Part shown: in pieces, positions 43,655 to 51,560 of the stretch
How positions within the stretch are numbered: position 1 is the first letter of the stretch
How the letters are laid out: the number at the start of each line of letters is the position of its first letter
Assembly: GCF_943913915.1 (NCBI RefSeq)
Contig: NZ_CALUAA010000001.1
Span: forward strand, 159,273-223,272
DNA length: 64,000 bases
Origin: an uncultured Peptoniphilus sp.
GTDB taxonomy: Bacteria > Bacillota > Clostridia > Tissierellales > Peptoniphilaceae
Direction of reading: 5' to 3'
Translations under genes and position numbers: made by a program
Notes under the pieces: model-generated
Databases searched by the model: none
The model's input: the letters and a program-made list of their open reading frames with translations, nothing else
Told to the model about the DNA's origin: nothing

Positions 43655-44312
43655 GATCGATCTTTCCTATCAGCGACATAGCGGCACTGTTTTCAGCACT
43701 TTTTTTGTTACGTCCTCTGCCTGCGGCTAATTTTTCATTATTAATCCATACTTCCGCTTCAAAACGGTCTTCATCGCCTAAGGCCGATGGATTAATTTCG
43801 CGTGTCTTGTAAGTTAATACATTGTCGCGATATCTTTTTTGCATAATTTCCTGAACGCGAGATTTATAATCGTCGTCAATCGTAACATCGTAGTGCAAGA
43901 GCGTTGTTTCTACGAAAGTTTTCGCCTTCTCAAAACCTTTATCGAGATAGATCGCCGCTACCAGAGATTCATATAGATCATCAATTTGAACATTATATTT
44001 TTCATCTCGGCGAAGCTCCTCACCCATCAAAAGGAAATCTGCTAAATCTAGATCGCGAGCCGCGCGCTTTAACGATTTTTCGCGAACATATGCAGCACGA
44101 TATTTCGTAAGCACGCCCTCGTCATAAACCCCGCGGTGAAATAAAAAGTCTCCTACGATAAAATTCAGCACACTGTCGCCTAAAAATTCCAAGCGTTCAT
44201 AAGAGCTTGTATTGTTTTCCTTCGCATAAGTTTTATGGGTAAAAGCCGCCTTCAGTAGAGATTTGTCGTTAAAAACAATCCCTATTTTCTTTTCGAGTAT
44301 AGGAAAATCCAC
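43641..44312 (-). CDS. rnc: Ribonuclease III
   Basis: The 223-residue enzyme has the catalytic signature ERLEFLGDSVLNFIVGD (about residue 38), a second acidic site in DDLYESLVAAIYLDKG, and a C-terminal double-stranded RNA-binding domain. It processes rRNA and other duplex RNA. It starts as acpP ends, in the order plsX-acpP-rnc. Confidence 0.96.
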   Translation of the reverse strand: MDFPILEKKIGIVFNDKSLLKAAFTHKTYAKENNTSSYERLEFLGDSVLNFIVGDFLFHRGVYDEGVLTKYRAAYVREKSLKRAARDLDLADFLLMGEELRRDEKYNVQIDDLYESLVAAIYLDKGFEKAKTFVETTLLHYDVTIDDDYKSRVQEIMQKRYRDNVLTYKTREINPSALGDEDRFEAEVWINNEKLAAGRGRNKKSAENSAAMSLIGKIDHGEV

Positions 44313-44539
44313 TAAAGATCCAGTTCCTCTACGAGATCGAGAACATCACCGACCGTGCGGACTTGCTCCAATTTTTCCTCATCCACTTCGATATCAAACT
44401 CATCTTCTAAGCTCATAATCAACTCTACAAGTTCGATGGAGTCTTGGTTTAAATCATCGACAAAATCCATTTCCGGTTTCAGATCTTCCGGTTCTACATT
44501 GAGTTGCTCAGCAATAATATTTAAAACTTTATCCTTCAT
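44312..44539 (-). CDS. acpP: Acyl carrier protein
   Basis: The 75-residue acidic protein has the phosphopantetheine attachment serine in LNQDSIELVELIM (about residue 35). It carries acyl chains in fatty acid and phospholipid synthesis. Sits between plsX and rnc with four-base overlaps. Confidence 0.96.
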   Translation of the reverse strand: MKDKVLNIIAEQLNVEPEDLKPEMDFVDDLNQDSIELVELIMSLEDEFDIEVDEEKLEQVRTVGDVLDLVEELDL

Positions 44540-45489
44540 AATCTTACCTCATCACATTCTTTAATCATTTTAAGCAGCGCCTGTGTCGCCGTTACGACAG
44601 CCTCTTCATCAGAAGAACCATGGGCTTTAAAAACAGGTTTTTCAAGGCCCAATAAGGGTACTCCTCCATAGCGATTGTAATCTAAAGCGCCGAGAGTCTC
44701 TTTAGCAAACTTTCCGATCCATGCCTGTACCTCGGGTCTTAAGTCATTACCCGAAAAAGCACTTTTTACAGCATGCTGAACATAGCCGATAACTCCTTCC
44801 ATGCTCTTCAACATGACATTTCCCGCAAAGCCGTCGCATACAATGACATCACTACTTTTAAATAAGACATCCCGCGCTTCCACATTACCGTAAAAATTCG
44901 GTAGGGACGCTTCAAAAAGCTCGTAAGCTTCTTTAACCTGACGATTGCCCTTTCCCTTTTCCGTACCTACATTTAAAAGACCGACAGACGGATTGTCGAT
45001 TCCTTCAACATCTGTCAGATAGTCAGTTCCCATTCTTGCAAAACTGAGAAGCATCTCAGGGGAAGCGTCCATATTCGCACCGATATCTAATAGTAACTTC
45101 GTCTGAGAGCCCACATTCAAAATGACAGGAAGCGCCGCTCTTTCTACGCCTTCTTGTCGTTTTACAATAAACATGCCGCCAGCGAGCAAAGCTCCCGTGC
45201 TTCCGGCACTCACTACACCGTCTACGCGACCTTCTTTTAAATCGAAAAGAGAGCGAACGATGGCGCTGTCTTTCTTTTTTCGGACGGCCTTCGTCGGAGT
45301 TTCATCGCCTTCGATCGCCTCGCTACAGTGAATCACCTGTTCCGGATTCACACCGTCGATAGTCTTTATAATCTCTGCATTCCCATAGAAAAATGGCGTA
45401 CAGTTAAATTCCTCGGCAGCTTTTAAAGCACCATGCACAATAGCTTCCGGTGCATTATCTCCGCCTTGACAATCATATGCTATTTTCAT
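44536..45489 (-). CDS. plsX: Phosphate acyltransferase PlsX
   Basis: The 317-residue enzyme makes acyl-phosphate from acyl-ACP, starting phospholipid synthesis with PlsY. MKIAYDCQGGDNAPEAIVHGA is the typical start; DIGANMDASPEMLLSFA and VCDGFAGNVMLKSMEG are typical of the core. ATG at 45489 follows AAAGGGG; the frame extends further upstream without support. A promoter lies 50 bases before. The partner acyl carrier protein gene follows immediately. FapR operators were not seen. Confidence 0.95.
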   Translation of the reverse strand: MKIAYDCQGGDNAPEAIVHGALKAAEEFNCTPFFYGNAEIIKTIDGVNPEQVIHCSEAIEGDETPTKAVRKKKDSAIVRSLFDLKEGRVDGVVSAGSTGALLAGGMFIVKRQEGVERAALPVILNVGSQTKLLLDIGANMDASPEMLLSFARMGTDYLTDVEGIDNPSVGLLNVGTEKGKGNRQVKEAYELFEASLPNFYGNVEARDVLFKSSDVIVCDGFAGNVMLKSMEGVIGYVQHAVKSAFSGNDLRPEVQAWIGKFAKETLGALDYNRYGGVPLLGLEKPVFKAHGSSDEEAVVTATQALLKMIKECDEVRL

Positions 45490-45537
45490 AATAACCCCTT
45501 TAAATAATCCATTGCACAGCCGTGCTCTATCCTCATC

Positions 45538-45567
45538 ATTGTAATATAAACACGATGTTATCTTCAA
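45538..45567 (-). promoter_or_regulatory. Promoter of plsX-acpP-rnc-smc-ftsY
   Basis: On the minus strand TTGAAG (45562-45567), 18-base spacer, TACAAT (45538-45543), about 50 bases before the plsX ATG. From about 45568 to the terminator at 45688 I see nothing else. Confidence 0.7.
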
Positions 45568-45687
45568 CAGTAAGCAGCAAAAGAAGATAAATGTTTAAAA
45601 TCTCAACTCTACTTATATGAACGATAAGTGCTTTTCGCAACTCTCTATGTACCGAATGTATTATTTTATGTTACCTAAAATAATCAA

Positions 45688-45722
45688 ATAAAAAACGACA
45701 CCTTCTCTCGAAGATGTCGTTT
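45688..45722 (-). terminator. Terminator of the tRNA-His/tRNA-Leu transcript
   Basis: On the minus strand AAACGACATCTTC pairs with GAAGGTGTCGTTT (one G-T) around GAGA, followed by T residues. Confidence 0.88.
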
Positions 45723-45753
45723 CCATACGTTATCGTCGTAATCGTATGAGAAT

Positions 45754-45837
45754 TGGTGCGGGAAAGAGGACTTGAACCCCCACGTCAATGACACTAGATC
45801 CTAAGTCTAGCGCGTCTGCCAATTCCGCCATTCCCGC
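45754..45837 (-). tRNA. tRNA-Leu (anticodon TAG)
   Basis: An 84-nt tRNA with encoded CCA. The 7-bp acceptor GCGGGAA/TTCCCGC is followed by a D arm and the anticodon stem CTAGA/TCTAG around CTTAGGA. The long variable arm expected of tRNA-Leu and a GGTTCAAGTCC T arm are also present. It reads CTA and, depending on modification, other CTN codons. Confidence 0.95.
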
Positions 45838-45873
45838 AGAACTCGCCGAAGCGAGTAAATCCTTAAAGGATTA

Positions 45874-45951
45874 TGGGGTGGATAGTGGGAATCGAACCCA
45901 CGGTCTCCAGGACCACAATCTGGCGCCTTAACCGACTAGGCCATACCCACC
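45874..45951 (-). tRNA. tRNA-His (anticodon GTG)
   Basis: A 78-nt tRNA counting the -1 base and encoded CCA. The acceptor begins with the extra G that pairs with C73, the histidine identity mark. The anticodon loop is TTGTGGT. The anticodon stem has one A-C mismatch next to the loop. A Tgt/QueA substrate. It is transcribed with tRNA-Leu. Confidence 0.95.
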
Positions 45952-45971
45952 ACAAATTTGACGATGGATAT

Positions 45972-46000
45972 ATATTAACATCGTTTTAAGGTTCTGTCAA
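45972..46000 (-). promoter_or_regulatory. Promoter of the tRNA-His/tRNA-Leu operon
   Basis: On the minus strand TTGACA (45995-46000), 17-base spacer, TAATAT (45972-45977), about 20 bases before the tRNA-His 5' end. The -35 box sits eight bases after the rdgB stop codon. Confidence 0.92.
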
Positions 46001-46008
46001 ATGTTTTA

Positions 46009-46584
46009 TTACAAATTAATAGATCGAATAAAAGCCTGTAAAGCACGGCCTCTGTGGCTGATCTTGTTCTTCTCGTCGTCGGTCATTTCGGCAAAAGTTT
46101 TTTCTTCGCCATTCGGAACGAAGATCGGATCGTAGCCAAAGCCTGCGTTTCCTCTTTCTTCTTCTATAATTCTGCCAGAACAAATGCCTTCCACCGTGTA
46201 GGTCTCATTTCCACGTTTAACGGCGATGACTGTTTTAAAATAGGCTGAACGATCCTCGATCCCCTCCAGCGCCTTTAATAGCTTTGTTCTGTTTTTCTCA
46301 TCATTTCCCTCCTCTCCCGCATAGCGAGCGGAGTACACGCCGGGTTCGCCATTTAAAGCACGAACAAAGAGCCCTGTGTCATCGCCGATAATAATATCAT
46401 CTTCTCCGCATTCAATGTCTTTAATTTTTATAAAGGCATTGGCTTCTAATGTATCTCCGTCTTCTACCGGGTGAATATCGCCGAAGCCCGCTTCAGTTTT
46501 ACTCAATAGCTTCACTTTTCCATCCAATAATTCTGCGATCTCTTTTAATTTATGGGCATTATCTGTAGATAAAATAATTTTCAT
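46009..46584 (-). CDS. rdgB: dITP/XTP pyrophosphatase (RdgB/HAM1)
   Basis: The 191-residue enzyme removes dITP, dXTP and ITP from the nucleotide pool. The start IILSTDNAHKLKEI, GDDTGLFVRALNGEPGVYSARYAG and the C-terminal SHRGRALQAF are family signatures. It follows the amidase after a terminator whose U-run leads straight into its AAGGAG ribosome site. Confidence 0.96.
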   Translation of the reverse strand: MKIILSTDNAHKLKEIAELLDGKVKLLSKTEAGFGDIHPVEDGDTLEANAFIKIKDIECGEDDIIIGDDTGLFVRALNGEPGVYSARYAGEEGNDEKNRTKLLKALEGIEDRSAYFKTVIAVKRGNETYTVEGICSGRIIEEERGNAGFGYDPIFVPNGEEKTFAEMTDDEKNKISHRGRALQAFIRSINL

Positions 46585-46595
46585 ACTTACTCCTT

Positions 46596-46623
46596 AAAAA
46601 AAGGAAGGCTTTCCGCCTTCCTT
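46596..46623 (-). terminator. Terminator after the amidase, running into the rdgB ribosome site
   Basis: On the minus strand GGAAGGC-GGAAA-GCCTTCC with seven T, then AAGGAG of rdgB. The stem begins at the amidase stop codon. Confidence 0.88.
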
Positions 46624-47857
46624 ATAGATATTTCTGATCGAAATTTACAATGCCGTTTACAATGCCCCTCGCCAGTTTATCGAGATAAGCGTCAGTTTTA
46701 ATGGTGTCCATTTCATCAGGGTTAGACATAAAGCCACCTTCAACCAATGCAGCATTCATATCCGTTAAGCGCAAGACAGCAAGTTCCGGGCGGTTTTTAA
46801 TCCCGCGATTATTGAGTCCGGTTTCTTTTAAAATGCACTTCAGCACTTCATTAGCCAGACGACGTTGATCTCCTGCTTCTTTTTTGCGGCTTACATTGTT
46901 TTCAGAGGCATAGAGCACTTCAATACCCTTTGCCTTATCGGTTCCCGCAGAGTTAAAGTGAATGCTTAAGAAGATATCTGCATTAGCATTGTTTGCAATT
47001 TTAGCACGGTTAGCGAGCTGAATATACTCATCTCTAGAACGGGTCATAATAACTTGGTAACCCCGATCAGTCAACAGAGATTCCACGCGTCTTGCCGTAT
47101 CCAGAGCCAATTCCTTTTCTCTCGTACCGTCGACACCGACAGCACCGCTGTCTTTTCCACCGTGACCTGCATCGATTACCACAGTCGCCTTGCCGCTTTT
47201 CGGCTTTTCGGCGCGACGAGGAATCTCAGCAGCAGCCCTGCTTTCTCCGGTAGCGACTTTAGGCTTTTCAGCAGATGCAGGTTTGGATTTTTCCGGTGCC
47301 TTTTCATCTTGCTGAACCGGCTTTTCAATCGGCTTCGCTTCTTCTTTCGGAGCCTGAACTACACCGTTTGAAATACTAGCTACACGCTTTGCATTATTCC
47401 ACTGTACATCAAATCCCAGATTTTCCGAAAGAAAACGGAGAGGAACCATGGTTTTGCAATCGCCGTTTTGATGCACATATTCCGTAAGTCTCGGTGTCGA
47501 TGCCTTATCCATTTGCATCTTTTTATTATTTACATATACGACAGAACTGTTGATCTTCAGCTTGACATCCTGGTCGCGAAGCTTGATACGAACCGATTTA
47601 GTGCCCTGATCCCACTTAACGTCGGCGCCCATAAGCTCCGTTAACTCGCGAATCGGTACAAAGGTTCGATTTCTATCAACGTAGGGTGCGTAGTCACTTG
47701 CAAGGTTGAAGCCGTTGACTTCTACATTGGCAGTGGCTACATTTTTACGCGCACCTCTTACCCTAATTTGAACATTAGATCCCTGCGCCATAGCATAAGA
47801 TGATAGAGACATCATCATAGCCATACTAAGCGCAAAGGCTTTAAATAATCGTTTCAA
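46622..47857 (-). CDS. Secreted N-acetylmuramoyl-L-alanine amidase with copper-amine-oxidase-like domain
   Basis: The 411-residue protein has a signal peptide (residues 1-24, ending SYAMAQG). A stalk domain of the copper-amine-oxidase N-terminal type follows (RTFVPIRELTELMGADVKW and a second repeat VPLRFLSENLGFDVQW), then a Lys/Glu/Pro linker (about 155-215) and an Amidase_3 domain. Zinc and catalytic residues are visible: IDAGHGGKDSGAVG, EKELALD, LSIHFN and the late Glu in ALVEGGFMSN. It cuts the amide bond between muramic acid and the peptide stem. It has its own promoter. Confidence 0.94.
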   Translation of the reverse strand: MKRLFKAFALSMAMMMSLSSYAMAQGSNVQIRVRGARKNVATANVEVNGFNLASDYAPYVDRNRTFVPIRELTELMGADVKWDQGTKSVRIKLRDQDVKLKINSSVVYVNNKKMQMDKASTPRLTEYVHQNGDCKTMVPLRFLSENLGFDVQWNNAKRVASISNGVVQAPKEEAKPIEKPVQQDEKAPEKSKPASAEKPKVATGESRAAAEIPRRAEKPKSGKATVVIDAGHGGKDSGAVGVDGTREKELALDTARRVESLLTDRGYQVIMTRSRDEYIQLANRAKIANNANADIFLSIHFNSAGTDKAKGIEVLYASENNVSRKKEAGDQRRLANEVLKCILKETGLNNRGIKNRPELAVLRLTDMNAALVEGGFMSNPDEMDTIKTDAYLDKLARGIVNGIVNFDQKYL

Positions 47858-47896
47858 GAAAACCTCCTCATAATATGTAACATTTTGTCATTTTTA

Positions 47897-47925
47897 ATTA
47901 TGAAGAGATTCTCGATTAAAGTCAA
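47897..47925 (-). promoter_or_regulatory. Promoter of the amidase gene
   Basis: On the minus strand TTGACT (47920-47925), 17-base spacer, CATAAT (47897-47902), about 40 bases before the ATG. Confidence 0.8.
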
Positions 47926-47946
47926 CGAATGACGTAATTTGTAATT

Positions 47947-48948
47947 TTATTGTAATCGAGCGATAGCCTTAAATAAATCGTCGGGTCCGGGCGCTTCAAT
48001 CGAAACTCCTTCGTCGACAAAAAGCATCTCGTCTGAATCGACAACCGAGCCTATGGAGGTGAACATTATATTGGCTTTTTCCATTTCAAGCTTCATTTTC
48101 TCCACATCCCGCTCGTCCATTACAATAATCATGGAGCCCGACGAAATAAGACGATAAGGATTGATCTCCAACTTTTCGGCTATTTTTTCAGTGGCAACAT
48201 GAAGAGGAATATCTTTTTTGTTGATTTCTATTCCTCTTCCGATGGCTTGGGACGTTTCCCAAAGTGCGCCTTCAATACCGCCTTCGGTTACATCATGCAT
48301 ATAACCGATTCGGTAGCCGGCTGCAATCTGCCCCTCGCGCTGAACGCTTAGCTCGTGAACCAACGCGCGACCCTTCGAGAGATTTTCTTCTCCTACGTCT
48401 TGAAGCTTTTCAGAAAAATCGCCACATAAAATAGCGGTGCCTTCAAGGCCGGCATACTTCGTCATCGCGACGACGTCCCCCGCTTTGATTACGTTTTTGT
48501 CGGGCATGTTCGATTTTTTAACTCGACCGACAACAGTTGAAACCATAACAGGTTTTGTTACCGCCTCGGTGATTTCTGTATGGCCTCCGATGATATCGAG
48601 ACCTACTTCTTTGGCCGCCTTTTGAGCGTCGCTCATAATCTGTTCTATTTCATCAGAAGTCGTATTTACGGGAAGAAGCAAGGTAAGTAAAACCCCGACG
48701 GCATCGGCGGATTTTGTAGAGATATCATTGACGCTTATATGAATGGCAAGCGCCCCGAGATGTTCGGCAGCACCTGTAATGGGATCGCTGCTCAATACGG
48801 CATAATCTCCCTCGAGATCTAAAACAGCCGTGTCTTCGCCGATTGATGATCCCCCTACCACCTCCGGTCGATTATTTTTTATTTTAGAGAGAATAAGTTT
48901 GTCAAGCTCCTCATTAGGAAGTTTTCCTACCTCATTATATCGTTTCAT
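47947..48948 (-). CDS. AIR synthase-related (HypE/PurM-fold) protein
   Basis: The 333-residue protein has the ATP-binding fold of PurM, HypE and ThiL, with GEDTAVLDL, LAIHISVNDISTKSADAVG, IGGHTEIT and MHDVTEGGIEGALWE. It lacks the C-terminal Cys used by HypE for hydrogenase maturation, and the N-terminus is not PurM-like. Genes of this type occur next to type IV pilus genes in some Clostridia; the reaction is not known. Last gene of the comM-pilus operon, starting after the PilMN stop. Confidence 0.85.
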   Translation of the reverse strand: MKRYNEVGKLPNEELDKLILSKIKNNRPEVVGGSSIGEDTAVLDLEGDYAVLSSDPITGAAEHLGALAIHISVNDISTKSADAVGVLLTLLLPVNTTSDEIEQIMSDAQKAAKEVGLDIIGGHTEITEAVTKPVMVSTVVGRVKKSNMPDKNVIKAGDVVAMTKYAGLEGTAILCGDFSEKLQDVGEENLSKGRALVHELSVQREGQIAAGYRIGYMHDVTEGGIEGALWETSQAIGRGIEINKKDIPLHVATEKIAEKLEINPYRLISSGSMIIVMDERDVEKMKLEMEKANIMFTSIGSVVDSDEMLFVDEGVSIEAPGPDDLFKAIARLQ

Positions 48949-48956
48949 ACTAACTC

Positions 48957-50429
48957 CTATAAACTTTCACTTTCATCGCTATCGATCTCCGCATTCCCAC
49001 CGAAATTAGAATTCGTACTGTTTTCCATGTTCTGATGGTCCTCGCTCGTTCCGGAAGAATCATCTTCAAGAGGTACGGTAAATTTAAAGTAAATAGTATC
49101 GCCGATGGTGGCCGTCGGCTCCTCGTTCACCGTTTTACCTAAAACACTCTCCAGTTCGTTCTTCCAGCTTTCTATGGCTGATGAATCGGTGGATTCACCG
49201 GAAATTGCAAGGGTGTCTCCCTGATACTCCAGATTGCTGATGGAAACAGTGTCAGGTGCCGAGCTTTTCACTTTGGTAATTAAATCTGCAAGATCCACTT
49301 GGGAATTTTCACTTGAGGATTGATTTCCGTCCATTTCCCCTTGCTCTTGTTGCTGTTCGGATTGCACGATTAATTCTCTGTTTTCCTGTTTTATCTTTTC
49401 ACCATATATAAAAGATCCGATCAGGATACCGAATGCTGCTAATACGGCAACTAAAGGTAAAATGAAGTTCTTGTTAAAGCCCTGTCTTTTTGCGTTTCCG
49501 GAAAAAATCTGTATCTCTTTCGGCTGCTCATGGGCCAAAGAAAAAATGTCTGCAAGTGGTAGTAGGGCATAGTCGGAATTGGTTGTAATATCGTCATAAA
49601 GCCCGGATTCCGATATAGACCCTGTCAGCAGCTTACGGTTTTCCAGAGCAAAATCATTCCCGATATTTTCTATATGAGTCAGAGCATCGTAAAAATAAGA
49701 TTCCAATTCTCTCCGAAAAGCATCACGATCGATATCGACGATGCGCTCATCATATTGGCCAAGGTATGCCCGAAGAAGATCGGAAAATTCGATGCCGTAT
49801 CGATCCATAAGACCGGTAAAGCCGTCGCTTAATTCGGTTCTTCCATAGTATCTGTCCTCGTTTGCGTAGTAAAAGCCGTCGTGGCCCATGGCCATTAAAC
49901 CGATTCGCCCTCCGCCCAGATGATGAGCATATTGAATGAGGTAAGTAGAAAGCGGAATCAGACCCGTCATCTTTAGTCCGAGACCTTTGGAAAGACTGAC
50001 ATAGTCTTCTATTAAATCTTCCGCGCAAATACTTATCAACAGATGATGAATGTCTTCTTCGCTTTCCAAATCACGATAGATCAAGCGGTATTCTTCCAAG
50101 TTTTGAACGAAAAGATTATCGCTTTCATTCTCTATTAGAGAGCGGATCTCCTTGTCACTCATGGCAGGAACGTGCATGGCACGATTGACAGCCTCACTTG
50201 TATTAACGACAAATACGCATGGGTTTTTAGAAACTTCAAGAGTATCCAGATTTTGTTTTAAAAGATAATGTAATTGACTGTTGTCCTGTATACGTCCGTC
50301 GACGAGAACATGAGCGGGAATATCAAATGGTATGAGGGAACTTTCTTCGTCCCCCTTTTTATCTATGGATATATAACCGACACGATCTTCCAGATAGACG
50401 ATTGTCGATTTTGAATTAAATAATTTCAT
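48957..50429 (-). CDS. Fused PilM-PilN type IV pilus assembly protein
   Basis: The 490-residue protein starts with a PilM-like actin-fold domain (about 1-310). A hydrophobic helix follows (about 325-345, FILPLVAVLAAFGILIGSF), then a Glu/Gln-rich segment and a PilN-like outer domain (SAPDTVSISNLEYQGDTLAISG, about 390-450). It ends with an Asp/Ser/Asn-rich tail. In Gram-negatives PilM (cytoplasm) and PilN (one membrane helix) are separate and bind each other. Here one chain would join them. It should link the PilB motor side to the outer alignment complex. Confidence 0.82.
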   Translation of the reverse strand: MKLFNSKSTIVYLEDRVGYISIDKKGDEESSLIPFDIPAHVLVDGRIQDNSQLHYLLKQNLDTLEVSKNPCVFVVNTSEAVNRAMHVPAMSDKEIRSLIENESDNLFVQNLEEYRLIYRDLESEEDIHHLLISICAEDLIEDYVSLSKGLGLKMTGLIPLSTYLIQYAHHLGGGRIGLMAMGHDGFYYANEDRYYGRTELSDGFTGLMDRYGIEFSDLLRAYLGQYDERIVDIDRDAFRRELESYFYDALTHIENIGNDFALENRKLLTGSISESGLYDDITTNSDYALLPLADIFSLAHEQPKEIQIFSGNAKRQGFNKNFILPLVAVLAAFGILIGSFIYGEKIKQENRELIVQSEQQQEQGEMDGNQSSSENSQVDLADLITKVKSSAPDTVSISNLEYQGDTLAISGESTDSSAIESWKNELESVLGKTVNEEPTATIGDTIYFKFTVPLEDDSSGTSEDHQNMENSTNSNFGGNAEIDSDESESL

Positions 50430-50446
50430 CGCATCCTCCTGATGAT

Positions 50447-50452
50447 ATTATA
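50447..50452 (-). promoter_or_regulatory. Possible -10 element before the PilMN gene
   Basis: TATAAT on the minus strand 18 bases before the ATG, but no recognisable -35; may be an internal promoter or chance. A small GATAG/CTATC hairpin precedes it. Confidence 0.3.
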
Positions 50453-50493
50453 ACCTATGGATTTGAAAATTTTATGATAGGGAAAGTCTATCT

Positions 50494-51189
50494 CTAAATA
50501 AGATAAAGAATTAAACAACCCATTAATAAAAAAGGAAACATGGGCACAGATCTTATGTCATAGCCTCTCCATTTAATAGTTAAGCCGACTATAGCTGCCA
50601 AAATAAAACTGATGGTAAAGTAAAGGTAACTCATCCAAACACCTGGCAATAAGAGGGCTAAAAGAGATCCGAAATAAAGATCCCCTTCGCCGAATCCCTC
50701 CGGAAATAATAAATAGATCGCTCCGAGCAAGAAAAATATAAATAACCCGCTTAAGAAATAAAGTGGCTCTCCTATAAACCTATATACCAAAATTAAAATG
50801 GAGGAAATAAACAGTTCCGATGTATAGACTTCTTTAAACTGAATGTCTTCAAGGGAAAGAAAAAGGAAGTATACCATTAAAACAGTAAAGAGGAACCCGT
50901 TGATTTCTCTTTTGGTGATCACCAGGAGTACGAGCACGGCGACAAAGCCACCAAATGTTTCCGTTAGGGGATGAAGGGGAGAAATTTTACCCCCGCAGGA
51001 ACAAGTCTTACTCGAAAGAAAATAACCTGCTACAGGGATAAGTGAATACCAGGGGATAATTTTTCCGCAATGATCACATCGGCTACGGCCAATTACCCAG
51101 CTCTCTCCCCTCTCTCGTCTTTCGATTATAACATTAAAGAACGAGCTGAGACTCGCTCCCACAAAAAATGCTAAGAGAGCAAGAATCAT
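50494..51189 (-). CDS. pilD: Prepilin leader peptidase / N-methyltransferase
   Basis: The 231-residue membrane enzyme cuts prepilin leaders and methylates the new N-terminus. Zinc-site cysteines appear as CDHCGK and CSCGGK (about residues 38-67). The two aspartates are in SLEDIQFKEVYT (the first catalytic site, although the usual IPN is replaced) and GFGEGDLYFG. About seven membrane helices. The ATG overlaps the pilin TGA. Confidence 0.94.
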   Translation of the reverse strand: MILALLAFFVGASLSSFFNVIIERRERGESWVIGRSRCDHCGKIIPWYSLIPVAGYFLSSKTCSCGGKISPLHPLTETFGGFVAVLVLLVITKREINGFLFTVLMVYFLFLSLEDIQFKEVYTSELFISSILILVYRFIGEPLYFLSGLFIFFLLGAIYLLFPEGFGEGDLYFGSLLALLLPGVWMSYLYFTISFILAAIVGLTIKWRGYDIRSVPMFPFLLMGCLILYLI

Positions 51190-51551
51190 TGTTGGCTATT
51201 GTCTTCAACCAGTTTATTGTTTGAAACTTTCACGGGACCGGGCATAACGATGACCTGACCGTCACTGATGGTAACGGAAAAGCTATCTTTATTTAATGCC
51301 TTGGCAGGTTTCGGCAGATTTTTCGATTCTAAATAAGGCTTGATCGCTTCCATGGAAATAGTATTTTCATCGGGATGATCGACGGAATATAGAATAGCCG
51401 CATTTTTGATAACACGTACATTGGCATTGTGCGTAGTAGCCTGAGCACTTAAATTAGATCGTTGGTATTTCGGAATGGCAATGGCGATAAGTAGTGCGAG
51501 AATCGCAATAACGATAATAAGTTCGATCAGAGTAAAACCTTTCTTTTTCAT
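51186..51551 (-). CDS. Major type IV prepilin
   Basis: The 121-residue protein has a class III leader, MKKKG cut before FTLIELIIVIAIL. Gly at -1 and Glu at +5 are intact, followed by the hydrophobic helix of pilins. The rest is small (about 85 residues) with no cysteines, so no disulphide D-loop. ATG at 51551 is favoured over the preceding ATG because it is better spaced from AGGAGG. It sits between pilC and pilD, and is probably the main pilus subunit. Confidence 0.93.
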   Translation of the reverse strand: MKKKGFTLIELIIVIAILALLIAIAIPKYQRSNLSAQATTHNANVRVIKNAAILYSVDHPDENTISMEAIKPYLESKNLPKPAKALNKDSFSVTISDGQVIVMPGPVKVSNNKLVEDNSQQ

Positions 51552-51560
51552 CATAACCTC

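Noticed and set aside
45568..45687. Possible small RNA or gene between the plsX promoter and the tRNA terminator
   Set aside because: No hairpin, ribosome site, or convincing promoter pair; AT-rich and featureless.
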